This document shows, in pieces, positions 16,588 through 25,106 of a DNA stretch of 43,804 nt. Each line of letters begins with the position of its first letter. Positions within the stretch are counted from its first letter, which is position 1. The stretch is from contig NZ_JAHRCU010000029.1 of assembly GCF_019083995.1 (NCBI RefSeq), forward strand, positions 1-43,804, in the 5' to 3' direction. Origin of the DNA: Roseococcus sp. SDR. Lineage in GTDB: Bacteria; Pseudomonadota; Alphaproteobacteria; Acetobacterales; Acetobacteraceae. The translations under genes and the position numbers were made by a program. Below the pieces are notes generated by a model that worked only from the letters and a program-made list of their open reading frames with translations, was not told where the DNA came from and searched no databases.

Positions 16588-17354
16588 GCCCAGCGCGCCT
16601 TCTGCTCGATGAAGGTGACGCAGCGGTCCAGCACCAGGGCCAGCGCCATCAGGGCGAAGATGCCCGTCCAGACGGCATTGAGGTCGTAGAGCGTGCCGGA
16701 GAAATAGACGAGGTAGCCCAACCCCTCCTTCGCCGAAATGTATTCGCCCACCACGGCGCCGATCAGCGCGAAGCCCACGTTGAGCCGGAGCGCGGAGACG
16801 ATCCAGGGCAGCGTCGCGGGTGCGACCACCTTGCGCCAGGTCTGGAAGCGGGAGGCGCCGAGGCTGCGCATCAGGCGGATCAGATCCTGGTCCACCTCAC
16901 GCGTGCCGGCGAAGGTGGCGATGAGGCTGACGATGAAGGTGAGGATGGCGGCAATCGCGATCTTCGCCTCCATCCCGATGCCGAACCACACGATGATGAG
17001 CGGGGCGAGCGCGATCTTCGGCACGCCGTTGATCGCGATCATCACCGGCCGCACCACCGCGGCAAAGCCGGGCGAGAGCCAGAGCAGCAGCCCGCAGAGG
17101 CTGCCCAGGGTGGAGCCGATGAGGAAGCCGGCCACCGCCTCCTGCGCCGTGACCCAGGTGTGGGTCAGCAATTCGCCCGAGGCGATGAGGCCCCGGGCCT
17201 TGGCATAGATGCCGCTGGGTTGGCCGTAGATATAGGCGGCCATCACGCCTGAGCGCACACCCCATTCCCAGGCGGCGAGGATGCCCGCCACCAGCAGGAC
17301 CTGCTTCGCCAGCAGGGCCGGGCTGAAGCCGCCCCATTTGCGACTGGGCGTCAC
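16584..17354 (-). CDS. ABC transporter permease, nitrate/sulfonate/taurine type
   Basis: This 256-residue inner-membrane protein has about six transmembrane helices. The cytoplasmic EAA loop (RLMRSLGASRFQTWRKVVAPATLPWI) that contacts the ATPase identifies the BPD_transp_1 family. It starts with GTG in a GTGA overlap with the receptor gene and ends in an ATGA overlap with the ATPase gene, giving strict translational coupling along the operon. Confidence 0.92.
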   Translation of the reverse strand: MTPSRKWGGFSPALLAKQVLLVAGILAAWEWGVRSGVMAAYIYGQPSGIYAKARGLIASGELLTHTWVTAQEAVAGFLIGSTLGSLCGLLLWLSPGFAAVVRPVMIAINGVPKIALAPLIIVWFGIGMEAKIAIAAILTFIVSLIATFAGTREVDQDLIRLMRSLGASRFQTWRKVVAPATLPWIVSALRLNVGFALIGAVVGEYISAKEGLGYLVYFSGTLYDLNAVWTGIFALMALALVLDRCVTFIEQKARWA

Positions 17355-18346
17355 GCGATGCCGGCCGCGCGCGCCGCCGCCTCGGCCAGGGAATTGTCCA
17401 CGATGCGCTCATAGGGCAGCGCCTGGCGCATGGTGCCCGCACCCAGCTCATGCGCGATGATCGCATCCCACTGCTCGCGCGTGACGACGGGCGAGACGGG
17501 GACGATTCCGGCCGTGGAGAGGAGCCGCGCCGAACCCGCGCGCACCGCCTCGGGCGGGACCTGCGCGAATTCCTCACGGCTGACTTCCTCATAGACGGAA
17601 GCATCGGTGCGGATCAGGCGCAGCGCCTCGGCCAGCGCATGGCTGAAGGCCTGCGCCTGGCTGCGGTTGGAGGTGAGCCAGTCCTCGCGCACCATGGCCG
17701 TGCTGAAGGCGATGGGGCCGATGACGGGTGCGAGCGGCAGCGACGCGACGAGGCCCTGCGATTCCGCGATGGAGGCATCCCATTCGAAGACGCAGCCGAG
17801 ATCGGCGCGGCCATCGCGCACGGCGGCGATGATCGAGCCGGGCGGGCCCTCCACGAAGCGCACGCCGGCCGCCGCGGGGTCCATATTGGCGCGGGAGCGC
17901 ATGGCATAGGTGGGGGAGGAGACGGTGTTGGAGGGGAAGCGCAGCGAAGCGATGCTCTTGCCGCGCAGATCCGCCAGGCTGTTCAGCGTCACACCCGGCT
18001 TGTGGATGAACCACAGCCCGATGGCGCCGGCGAGCAGGCCGATCACCTTGATGCTGGCGCCCTCCACCGTCGCGTTGACACTCATGCCCGTGCCGGTCAG
18101 CGCGATCTGCGCGCGGCGGGCATTGAGCACGGCAACGGGCTCGGCGATGGAGCCGGCCGGCTGGATTTCCACGCGCAGCCCATGCTTGGCGAAAAGGCCG
18201 CGCCGCTGCGCCACGAAGGCCGGCGTCCAATTGGCGAGGCGGAGCGCGGTGACGATGGTGATCGGCGTGCCCGAGCCCTGGGCCCGCAGCGTGACGGGGG
18301 CGGCGAGCGGGGCCGCCAGAAGGGTGCGGCGCGGAAGCAGGGGCAT
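17351..18346 (-). CDS. ABC transporter substrate-binding protein (TauA/SsuA/NMT1-like)
   Basis: This 331-residue periplasmic receptor is the first gene of the transporter operon. The start MPLLPRRTLLAAPLAAPVTLRAQG at 18346 gives a twin-arginine-like or Sec signal and is preceded by CGGAG. Mature features such as FVAQRRGLFAKHGLRVEIQPAGS and ADLRGKSIASLRFPSN are standard for the NMT1/TauA fold. The 155 bases to the divergent acyl-CoA ligase gene presumably contain both promoters. Confidence 0.9.
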   Translation of the reverse strand: MPLLPRRTLLAAPLAAPVTLRAQGSGTPITIVTALRLANWTPAFVAQRRGLFAKHGLRVEIQPAGSIAEPVAVLNARRAQIALTGTGMSVNATVEGASIKVIGLLAGAIGLWFIHKPGVTLNSLADLRGKSIASLRFPSNTVSSPTYAMRSRANMDPAAAGVRFVEGPPGSIIAAVRDGRADLGCVFEWDASIAESQGLVASLPLAPVIGPIAFSTAMVREDWLTSNRSQAQAFSHALAEALRLIRTDASVYEEVSREEFAQVPPEAVRAGSARLLSTAGIVPVSPVVTREQWDAIIAHELGAGTMRQALPYERIVDNSLAEAAARAAGIA

Positions 18347-18501
18347 GCGGATCTCCGGTCGGGCGTCAGGTGTTGAGGAAACAGGCAGCGCGCGTGCCGC
18401 TCTGCCGCCCGTCTGGGCAGCGGGAGATGCGGGCCGCGCGCCGGAGCTTATCCAGCGTGTCATGGTCTTGGCACCTAACAATTCATGTGCCACGCCGGGG
18501 C

Positions 18502-20073
18502 ATGGAGATGATGACGACGCCCTTCGCCACGCCGCTCGATGCGTTGCGCGCCGCCGCCGCCACCCATGGCGCGCGCGAGGCGCTGGTCTTCCCGCATCAG
18601 GATCGCCGCCTGAGTTTTTGCGAGTGGCTGACGGAGGCGGAGGCGCTGGCGCGCGGGCTGTTGGCCCTCGGCCTCAAGCCCGGCACGCATGTGGCCCTGC
18701 TGGCCGAGAACCGCATCGAATGGCCCATCGCACAGCTTGCCATCGCCGCCGCCGGCATGGTGCTGGTGCCTCTCAACACGCATTACCGCGCGGAGGATCT
18801 GGGCGCGGCGCTGGCCACCAGCCGGGCCGAGGCGCTCCTGCTCAGCGCGCGCTTCCGCAGCAATGCCTATCTCGACATGGCGCGCGCGCTGCGCCCGGGC
18901 CTGCCCGCGCTGCGCCACCTGATCCTGCTGGATGAAGAAGCGGGCGAGACGCATATCAGCGCCGTCCGCGCCCAGGGGATCGCGCTGCCGGAGGTCGCGC
19001 CCCGCGCACCGGCCAGCCTGCAATTCACCTCCGGCACCACAGGCATCCCGAAAGGCGCGCTGCTGACGCATCAGGGCATGCTGATGAATGCCTGGGGCAC
19101 GGCGCAGCGCCTGCGGCTGACGGAGCGGGACCGCCTCACCTCCATCATCCCGCTGTTTCACTGCGCGGGCTGCATCATGGGCATCCTGGCCTGCCTGCAA
19201 TCGGGTGCGGCCTATGTCGGCGTGCCGGCCTTCGACGCGGAGGAGATGTGCCGCGTGATCGAGGCGGAGCGCTGCACCGCGCTCTCCGGCGTGCCCACCT
19301 CCTGGCTCGCCATGCGGGACCTGCCGGCGCGCAGCAGATATGACCTGACGAGCCTGCGCACCGGCACCTGCGGCGGCGCCGATGCGAACCCGGACATCCT
19401 CGCCGATTGCGTGCGGGATTTTCCCATCCCCGGCCTCGTGCAGGTCTATGGCCAGACCGAGGCGAGCACGCTCATCGCCTGCGCCGATTGCGAAGACCCC
19501 GAGCGGCTGGAGACGGCGGGCGCGCCGCTGCCGGGCATGGAGGTGCGCATCGTGGACCCGCAATCCGGCGCCGTGCTGCCGCCCGGTGCGATCGGCGAGA
19601 TCCAGGCGCGCGGGCCCATGGTCATGCTCGGCTATTTCGAGCGGCCCGAGGCCAATGCCGAGACGATCACGGAAGAGGGCTGGCTGCGCAGCGGGGACCT
19701 GGGTTGCGTGACACCGACGGGCCGCATCCGCATGGCGGGCGGGCGCCTGCGGGACATGCTGATCCGCGGTGGAGAGAACATCTATCCGGTCGAGATCGAG
19801 GCGGTGCTGGCGCAGCATCCGGCGGTCGCAGAGATCGCGGTCTTCGGCATCGCGGATGCCTATTACGGCGAGATCCCGGCGGCCGCGCTGCGCCTGCGCC
19901 ATGCGGTGCCGAGCGCTGAGCTCGCCGCCTTCTGCGCCGCGCGCATCGCCCGCTTCAAGGTGCCCGCCGCCTGGTTCACCGTCACCGCCTATCCGCTCAC
20001 CGCCTCGGGCAAGATCCGCAAGACGGAGTTGCGCGCCATGGCTGAGGCGGGGCGGCTGGAGCGCTTCGCATGA
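18502..20073 (+). CDS. Acyl-CoA synthetase (AMP-forming)
   Basis: This 523-residue adenylate-forming enzyme would activate a carboxylic acid to its CoA thioester through an acyl-AMP. The P-loop-like LQFTSGTTGIPKGALLTH (about 174-191), YGQTEAS, the SGDLG hinge block and the C-terminal catalytic lysine in LTASGKIRKTE are all present. Acyl preference, fatty or aromatic, is not evident. The start among 18502, 18508 and 18511 is uncertain because no strong ribosome-binding site is seen. It overlaps the next gene by four bases (ATGA), implying joint function with the isomerase-like protein. Confidence 0.92.
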   Translation: MEMMTTPFATPLDALRAAAATHGAREALVFPHQDRRLSFCEWLTEAEALARGLLALGLKPGTHVALLAENRIEWPIAQLAIAAAGMVLVPLNTHYRAEDLGAALATSRAEALLLSARFRSNAYLDMARALRPGLPALRHLILLDEEAGETHISAVRAQGIALPEVAPRAPASLQFTSGTTGIPKGALLTHQGMLMNAWGTAQRLRLTERDRLTSIIPLFHCAGCIMGILACLQSGAAYVGVPAFDAEEMCRVIEAERCTALSGVPTSWLAMRDLPARSRYDLTSLRTGTCGGADANPDILADCVRDFPIPGLVQVYGQTEASTLIACADCEDPERLETAGAPLPGMEVRIVDPQSGAVLPPGAIGEIQARGPMVMLGYFERPEANAETITEEGWLRSGDLGCVTPTGRIRMAGGRLRDMLIRGGENIYPVEIEAVLAQHPAVAEIAVFGIADAYYGEIPAAALRLRHAVPSAELAAFCAARIARFKVPAAWFTVTAYPLTASGKIRKTELRAMAEAGRLERFA

Positions 20074-20669
20074 CGCCCCTCATCTTCCGCTACGATGTCC
20101 ACAGCCCCTGGTGTTATCTGGCGGCACTGCGCATCGAGGGCATCGCGGCCCGGCACGGGCGCGCCGTGGAGTGGCGGCCGGTCTATCTGGCGCGGCTGAT
20201 CGACGCGATCGACGGGCGGCGGCCCTTGGAGGCCAATGCCGCCTTCCTCGCCTGGTACCGGCAGGACCTGCAGGATTGGGCCGCGCTCGGCGGCGTCACG
20301 CTGCGCTACCATCCGCGCTATCCGCTGCGCCCGGCCCGCGCGCTGCGCGCCGCCTGCTTCGCCAGCGCCGAGGGGAAGGGCGGTGCCTTCGCCCGCGCGG
20401 TGTTGCGCGCCTATTGGAGCGAGGCGGGCGACATCGAGGATCTGGCGCTGCTGGGCCGCCTGGGCGCCGAGGCCGGGCTCGACCCGCAGGCGGTCATCGC
20501 CGCCACGAGCGACGAGCGCTGGAAGAACCAGCTCGCCGCCAACACGGAGGAGGCGATCAGCGCCGGCGTCTTCGGCCTGCCGATGGTGACGGCGGACGGA
20601 AAGCTCTTCTTCGGCAATGACCGGCTGGATCTGCTGGACCGCTTCCTGGGCGGGACGCTGCGATCCTGA
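20070..20669 (+). CDS. 2-hydroxychromene-2-carboxylate isomerase-like (DsbA/kappa-GST fold)
   Basis: This 199-residue thioredoxin-fold protein starts FRYDVHSPWCYLA. HCCA isomerases and kappa GSTs have a similar (D/F)xxSPxxY start, with Ser rather than CxxC for glutathione. GVFGLPMV carries the cis-proline, and FFGNDRLDLLDRFL is the standard C-terminal signature. The namesake enzyme isomerises an intermediate of naphthalene degradation using glutathione; the true substrate here is unknown. It is translationally coupled to the acyl-CoA ligase and upstream of the TRAP transporter. Confidence 0.85.
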   Translation: MTPLIFRYDVHSPWCYLAALRIEGIAARHGRAVEWRPVYLARLIDAIDGRRPLEANAAFLAWYRQDLQDWAALGGVTLRYHPRYPLRPARALRAACFASAEGKGGAFARAVLRAYWSEAGDIEDLALLGRLGAEAGLDPQAVIAATSDERWKNQLAANTEEAISAGVFGLPMVTADGKLFFGNDRLDLLDRFLGGTLRS

Positions 20670-20758
20670 CCCGCCAGCAACAAATGCCGGGCTTGCGCCA
20701 AATGCATGGCCGGGCTGATGATCCCATCCAGAGAGACACCTTCCGGAGAATCCCGCCC

Positions 20759-21736
20759 ATGACCGTGACCCGCCGCACCCTGCTGGCCGCCGGCGCCGCC
20801 GCGCCCCTGATGCCGACCCTGGCAAGCGCCCAGGCCCGCTGGCAGATGGCGACCCCCTATCCGGACGGGAACTTCCACACCCGCAACAACCGCGCCTTCC
20901 TCGAGGCGGTGCAGAACGCCACCTCCGGCCGCGTGCAGGTGCAGATGCATTCCAACGCCTCGCTGCTGCCCATGGCGCAGATCAAGCGCGGCGTGCAGCA
21001 GGGCCAGGTGCAGCTGGGCGAGATCCTGCTCAGCGCCTATGGCAATGAGGATCCCTTCTTCGAGATCGACGGCGTGCCGATGCTGGCGCCGACCATCGCC
21101 CAGGCGCGCCGCCTGAACGAACTGACGCGCCCCTATATCGAGGCGCGCTTCCAGCGGCAGGGGCTCTCGCTGCTCTATTCCGTCGCCTGGCCCAATTCCG
21201 GCTTCTACACCAACACGCCGGTGGACACGCTGGAGGCGCTGCGCGGCAGCCGCTTCCGCACCTTCAGCGTGATGACCAACCGCTTCGCGACGCTGATCGG
21301 CGCGAACCCCGCGCTGATCCAGGCGGCCGAAGTGCCGCAGGCCTTCGCCACCGGCGTGGTGAACGCGATGGTGACCAGTGCCGCGACCGGCGTGGACAGC
21401 AGCGCCTGGGATTTCAGCCGCATCTACACGCCGGTCGGCTTCACCCACACGCGCAACGCCGTCTTCGTGAACCGCCGCGCCTTCGAGGCGCTCTCGGCAG
21501 CCGACCAGGCGGCGATCCGCACCGCCGCCGCCGCGGCCGAAGTGGCCGGCTGGCGCCTGGCCGAGGAAGCGATCGCCGCCAATGAGGCGACGCTGGCGCA
21601 GCGCGGCATGACGGTCGCGCGGCCCACGCCCGCGCTGCTGGAAGCGCTGGACCGCATCGGCCAGGAGATGACGCGCGAATGGGTGGCCCGCGCGGGTGAG
21701 GATGGCGCGCGCGTCATCGCAGCCTATCGCGGCTGA
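20759..21736 (+). CDS. TRAP transporter substrate-binding protein (DctP type)
   Basis: This 325-residue periplasmic receptor begins with an RR-containing signal peptide (MTVTRRTLLAAGAAAPLMPTLASA) and then the DctP-fold core. VDTLEALRGSRFRTFSV carries the arginine region that usually contacts the ligand carboxylate. GGAG at 20744-20747 supports the ATG at 20759. It is the first gene of dctPQM; a 162-base hairpin-rich gap separates it from dctQ. The ligand is probably an organic acid. Confidence 0.9.
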   Translation: MTVTRRTLLAAGAAAPLMPTLASAQARWQMATPYPDGNFHTRNNRAFLEAVQNATSGRVQVQMHSNASLLPMAQIKRGVQQGQVQLGEILLSAYGNEDPFFEIDGVPMLAPTIAQARRLNELTRPYIEARFQRQGLSLLYSVAWPNSGFYTNTPVDTLEALRGSRFRTFSVMTNRFATLIGANPALIQAAEVPQAFATGVVNAMVTSAATGVDSSAWDFSRIYTPVGFTHTRNAVFVNRRAFEALSAADQAAIRTAAAAAEVAGWRLAEEAIAANEATLAQRGMTVARPTPALLEALDRIGQEMTREWVARAGEDGARVIAAYRG

Positions 21737-21744
21737 GTGAGGGT

Positions 21745-21860
21745 GCAGCGCCCAAGCGCTGCCCAGATGCATGACCCGGTTGCGCAAGCGGCGTGCAGCG
21801 CCGCCGCGCACCGGGCTTGCCGCGTGCCGAAGGCGCTTGCGCCAGGGCTGCGCGCGGCAC
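21745..21860 (+). other. Three-hairpin region between TRAP receptor and membrane genes
   Basis: Three stem-loops lie in series. GCAGCGC/GCGCTGC has a CCAA loop at 21745-21762. A long stem CCCGGT(T)GCGC/GCGCACCGGG encloses GCGGCG/CGCCGC at 21775-21814. GTGCCG/CGGCAC encloses GGCGC-TT-GCGCC at 21824-21860. No T-tract follows. Such structures often protect or attenuate polycistronic messages, which would favour the receptor over the membrane subunits; that role is inferred. Confidence 0.55.
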
Positions 21861-21898
21861 GAACATCCTGTGACATCACGGCCTGAGGCACCCCGCCC

Positions 21899-22441
21899 AT
21901 GACGATCCTGCGCCGCGCGCTCGACGGACTTTATCTGGTCAGTGCCGGGCTCGCCGCGCTGTCCCTCTTCGGCATCTTCGTCGTGATGATGGCGCAGGTC
22001 TTCCTCCGCCAGGGCAATATCCAGCTGCCCGGCGCGGATGACTTCACCGCCTATCTCTGCGTGGCCACCACCTTCTTCGCACTGGCCTACACCTTCAAGC
22101 GCGGCGAGCTGATCCGCGTCGGCCTCTTCATCGACAAGGCGGGGCCGGGGCTGCGGCGCTTGATCGAGATGGCGGTGCTGGCGCTCGCCGCCGCGCTGGT
22201 CGCCTACATCGTCTATTGGACCTGGTCGGACGCCATGTTCTCGCTGGAGATCGAGGAGGTGGCGCAAGGCAGCGTGCCCTTCCTCATCTGGATCCCGAAG
22301 CTGGCCATCCCGGCGGGCTCGGGCATCCTGCTCATCGCCATCCTGGATGAGCTGGTGATCGTTCTGCGCGGCGAGAAGCCCAGCTACGTCCGTGCCGCGG
22401 AAGAGCGCGCCGCGCGCGGCGATTTCTCGGCGGAGGTCTGA
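21899..22441 (+). CDS. TRAP transporter small permease (DctQ type)
   Basis: This 180-residue integral membrane protein has four predicted helices and the DctQ fingerprint ADDFTAYLCVATTFFALAYTFKRGELIRV. It forms the membrane complex with DctM. It starts at 21899 after the hairpin region and is separated from dctM by two bases, with GGAGG inside its own 3' end serving as the dctM ribosome-binding site. Confidence 0.9.
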   Translation: MTILRRALDGLYLVSAGLAALSLFGIFVVMMAQVFLRQGNIQLPGADDFTAYLCVATTFFALAYTFKRGELIRVGLFIDKAGPGLRRLIEMAVLALAAALVAYIVYWTWSDAMFSLEIEEVAQGSVPFLIWIPKLAIPAGSGILLIAILDELVIVLRGEKPSYVRAAEERAARGDFSAEV

Positions 22442-22443
22442 GC

Positions 22444-23745
22444 ATGGAACTCCTGCAGATCGCCCTCCTCCTTCTCGTCCTGCTCTGCCTGCTGCTGGGC
22501 AGCGGGCTCTGGATCGCGCTGGCGCTGGCCGGCACCGGCTATGTCGCGATGTCGCTGGTGAACCCGACGCCGGGTCTCTTCCTCGCCTCGGCCTATTGGG
22601 AGAGCACCGGCTCCTGGACGCTGGCCGCGCTGCCCATGTTCATCTGGATGGGCGAGATCCTGTTCCGCACGAAACTCTCCGAGGAGCTGTTCAACGGCCT
22701 GGCCCCCTGGGTGCGGCGCATCCCCGGGCGCCTGCTGCATGTGAACATCCTGGCCTGCGGCATCTTCGGCAGCGTCTCGGGCTCTTCCGCCGCCACCTGC
22801 GCCACGGTCAGCAAGATCGCGCTGCCGGAGTTGAAGCGGCGCGGCTATGACGAGGGGGTGGCCATCGGCAGCCTTGCCACCGCGGGCACGCTCGGCATCC
22901 TGATCCCGCCCTCGATCATCATGGTGGTCTATGCCGTGGCGGCCGAGGTCTCGATCGTGCGCGTCTTCATCGCGGGCATGATCCCGGGCGCCATCGTGAT
23001 GGGGCTGTTCAGCCTCTACATCATCATCTGGGCCATCCTGAACCCGAAGAAGCAGCCCGAAGCGGGGCCGCGCCTGAGCATGATGGAGAAGCTGCGCCAG
23101 TCCGCGCAGCTCATTCCCTGCGCGCTGCTCATCATCGGCGTGATCGGGACGATGTTCGTGGGCTGGGCGACGGCGACGGAGGCCGCGGCCTTCGGCGTCT
23201 TCGGCAGCCTCTTCCTCGCCGCCGTCACGCGCTGCCTCACCTGGCGCAGCTTCTTCGAGAGCCTGGCGGGGGCGACGCGCCTCTCCTGCATGATCATGTT
23301 CATCCTGGCCGGCGCCGCCTTCCTGACCAAGGCGATGGCGCTGACCGGCATTCCCGCGGCGCTGGCCGCCGCCGTCGCCGCCGCCGACCTTGGGCCCTAC
23401 GCGATCATCGCCATCCTGACGGTGGTCTATCTCATCCTCGGCACGGCGCTGGATGGCGTCTCGATGATCGTGCTCACCACCTCGGTCGTCGTGCCGATGG
23501 TGCAGCATGCGGGGTTCGACCTGGTGTGGTTCGGCATCTTCATCATCCTGCTGGTGGAGATCGCGGAGATCTCGCCACCACTGGGATTCAACCTCTTCGT
23601 CATGCAGACGATGACGGGCAAGGAGCAGACCGAGGTGGCCTGGGCCTCGCTGCCCTTCTTCATGATGCTGGTGCTGACGGTGGTGCTGATCACGGTGTTT
23701 CCCGAGATCGTCACCTGGCTGCCGGATTATCTTCTCCGCCAATAG
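22444..23745 (+). CDS. TRAP transporter large permease (DctM type)
   Basis: This 433-residue membrane protein has about 12 helices, the length and pattern of DctM, the sodium- or proton-coupled translocator. Typical blocks are CGIFGSVSGSSAATCATVSKI, GSLATAGTLGILIPPSIIMVVYAV and the late GTALDGVSMIVLTTSVVVPM. With dctP and dctQ it forms a complete secondary uptake system. Its stop lies 22 bases before the first 115-bp structured repeat. Confidence 0.93.
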   Translation: MELLQIALLLLVLLCLLLGSGLWIALALAGTGYVAMSLVNPTPGLFLASAYWESTGSWTLAALPMFIWMGEILFRTKLSEELFNGLAPWVRRIPGRLLHVNILACGIFGSVSGSSAATCATVSKIALPELKRRGYDEGVAIGSLATAGTLGILIPPSIIMVVYAVAAEVSIVRVFIAGMIPGAIVMGLFSLYIIIWAILNPKKQPEAGPRLSMMEKLRQSAQLIPCALLIIGVIGTMFVGWATATEAAAFGVFGSLFLAAVTRCLTWRSFFESLAGATRLSCMIMFILAGAAFLTKAMALTGIPAALAAAVAAADLGPYAIIAILTVVYLILGTALDGVSMIVLTTSVVVPMVQHAGFDLVWFGIFIILLVEIAEISPPLGFNLFVMQTMTGKEQTEVAWASLPFFMMLVLTVVLITVFPEIVTWLPDYLLRQ

Positions 23746-23767
23746 GCGGAGAAGATGTTTTTACTGC

Positions 23768-23882
23768 CCTCAAACGCCGGGCGCCGCCTCCGGCGGCTTG
23801 GCTTGCGGCCCTCAGACATGGTGCGCTGGCTGTGAGCCCATCGAGTGGCCGCCGGCCGCGTTGCGGCCGGATTCTTCACGCG
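23768..23882 (+). repeat. 115-bp two-hairpin repeat, copy A
   Basis: It begins CCTCAAACGCCGG and ends GCGGCCGGATTCTTCACGCG. The first hairpin is GCCGCC-TCC-GGCGGC; the second is an 8-bp perfect stem CCGGCCGC-GTT-GCGGCCGG at 23852-23870. Copy B at 24777-24891 has the same length and orientation, with near-identical ends and a diverged middle. It lies between dctM and the end of the convergent RibD-like gene. Confidence 0.75.
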
Positions 23883-23887
23883 AGGCG

Positions 23888-24427
23888 CTATGCCTTGGCG
23901 GGTGTCGCGTCGGCGATCGCGTAGCGCAGGCGGACCACGCCATTGGGCCAGGTCTGGGTGTCCAGCAGGGTCAGCGCCTGCGTGGGCGGGTGGCCGCCGG
24001 CGAAAAGGGGGATGCCGCGGCCCAGCAGCACCGGCATCATGAAGAGGTCCAGCTCGGTCAGCGCGCCCTCGGCCAGAAGCCCCGCGATGAGCTTGCCGCC
24101 GCCCACCACCCAGACGCGCTCCTTCGCCGCGCAGAGATGCGCGGCGAGCGAGGCGAGGTCGCCCTTCCAGGCTTCCACGCCCTCGGGCGGATGGGCGATG
24201 CCGCGGCGGCTCAGCACGAGGCAGCGCTTGCCGGCATAGGGCCAGGCGCCGAAATGCAGCAGCTGGTCATAGGTGGAACGCCCCATGACCAGCGTGCCGA
24301 TGCCGGCGAAGAACTCGGCATAGCCGTAATCCGTCGCCTGGAAGGCTTCGAGCCAGGCGACGGAGCCATCTTCGGCGGCGATGAAGCCGTCCAGGCTCGC
24401 CGCGATATAGGCGACGCGGCCGGGCAT
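23888..24427 (-). CDS. Dihydrofolate-reductase/RibD C-terminal domain family protein
   Basis: This 179-residue stand-alone RibD_C domain protein begins RVAYIAASLDGFIA and has GTLVMGRSTYDQL, VWVVGGGKL and LGRGIPLFAG, all normal for the family. Members reduce small heterocycles with NADPH, but many are uncharacterised. The start at 24427 is supported by AGGTGG five bases upstream and leaves 17 bases after the NIPSNAP stop, so the two form an operon. The pair is enclosed by direct copies of a 115-bp structured repeat. Confidence 0.85.
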   Translation of the reverse strand: MPGRVAYIAASLDGFIAAEDGSVAWLEAFQATDYGYAEFFAGIGTLVMGRSTYDQLLHFGAWPYAGKRCLVLSRRGIAHPPEGVEAWKGDLASLAAHLCAAKERVWVVGGGKLIAGLLAEGALTELDLFMMPVLLGRGIPLFAGGHPPTQALTLLDTQTWPNGVVRLRYAIADATPAKA

Positions 24428-24444
24428 GCGGCCCACCTGGCGGA

Positions 24445-24768
24445 TCAGTCCTGCCACTTCACCTGCATGAAGGGGGCGGGGATCAGCAGCTTGCTTTCCT
24501 GGCTGGCGATGAAGGGGCGCACCTTGGCCAGGTAGTTCAGCCAGTCCTGGTTGGCGAAGAGCTTGGTGCGGCGCTCGGCGCGCTCGGCCAGGCTCTCATA
24601 GCCCCACATGTGGATCACCTGGTTCAGCGGGCCGAATTCGGTGGAGTAGTAGCCGACGAGGCGGCCCAGGATGGGCTTCTGGATCGCCAGGCCCTCGGCC
24701 GCATAGGCCTTGATGTAATCCCCGATCTTGCCCGGGTGCATGGTGTAGATGCGCTCTTCGACGAACAT
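24445..24768 (-). CDS. NIPSNAP family protein
   Basis: This 107-residue small alpha/beta-barrel dimer protein starts MFVEERIYTMHPGKIGDYIKAYAAEG and contains VIHMWGYESLAERAERR, both classic for NIPSNAP. Bacterial members have no settled function and often sit beside degradative enzymes. The ribosome-binding site GAGGAA falls at the boundary with copy B of the 115-bp repeat, so that element lies directly in its leader. It is likely co-transcribed with the RibD-like gene. Confidence 0.87.
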   Translation of the reverse strand: MFVEERIYTMHPGKIGDYIKAYAAEGLAIQKPILGRLVGYYSTEFGPLNQVIHMWGYESLAERAERRTKLFANQDWLNYLAKVRPFIASQESKLLIPAPFMQVKWQD

Positions 24769-24776
24769 TGTTGTTT

Positions 24777-24891
24777 CCTCAAACGCCGGCGGCGGCTCCG
24801 CCGCCTTGGCTTCGCGCCGCAGGGATGTGGCGCTGGTTGGTGGGGCGGTCGCGGCGCGCCGGCCGCTATGCGGCCGGATACTCGATGCGCG
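24777..24891 (+). repeat. 115-bp two-hairpin repeat, copy B
   Basis: Same length, orientation and architecture as copy A. The first hairpin is GGCGGCG-GCTC-CGCCGCC, with arm sequences swapped relative to copy A while pairing is kept. The second is CCGGCCGC-TAT-GCGGCCGG at 24859-24877, with the same arms as copy A and a different loop. Confidence 0.75.
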
Positions 24892-24962
24892 TCACTCCGC
24901 TTCGCAACGTCGCGCTTGCTGCCCGGTGTGTCCAGCCTCGCCCACTGGCCGCCCCCCGGTGC

Positions 24963-24987
24963 CCTGTCGTGGCTTCGCCACGACAGG
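24963..24987. other. Perfect 10-bp hairpin with CTTCG loop
   Basis: CCTGTCGTGG and CCACGACAGG flank CTTCG. It has no T-tract on either side. It lies 44 bases beyond the ferredoxin reductase terminator, so it may be a second stop or a remnant of an extragenic repeat. Confidence 0.5.
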
Positions 24988-25030
24988 ATGAGCCCACCCC
25001 ACAGGATCAGCCCCAAACCGGGGCCCCCGG

Positions 25031-25055
25031 AAAAACGCCGCTTCGGCGTTTTTTT
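25031..25055. terminator. Bidirectional intrinsic terminator
   Basis: AAAAACGCCG-CTT-CGGCGTTTTT is a perfect 10-bp stem with A-run and T-run, seven Ts on the plus strand and five on the minus. It lies 52 bases past the ferredoxin reductase stop and would end that leftward transcript. Confidence 0.88.
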
Positions 25056-25106
25056 GGGGAACTCAGTGGGGCCCCCGCGAAGACGCCGAAGGCGGGTTCG
25101 TGGGGA

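Larger units (their letters stand above)
24769..25106. other. Gene-free, hairpin-rich spacer between NIPSNAP and ferredoxin reductase genes
   Basis: This 338-base interval has no credible reading frame. It holds the 115-bp repeat copy B (24777-24891), a perfect 10-bp hairpin (24963-24987) and the ferredoxin reductase terminator (25031-25055). The NIPSNAP promoter must be here or within copy B; I cannot point to a convincing -35/-10. Confidence 0.7.

Noticed and set aside
23746-24900. CRISPR-like array
   Set aside because: The repeated elements are two 115-bp hairpin units separated by genes, not short regularly spaced repeats, and no cas genes are present.
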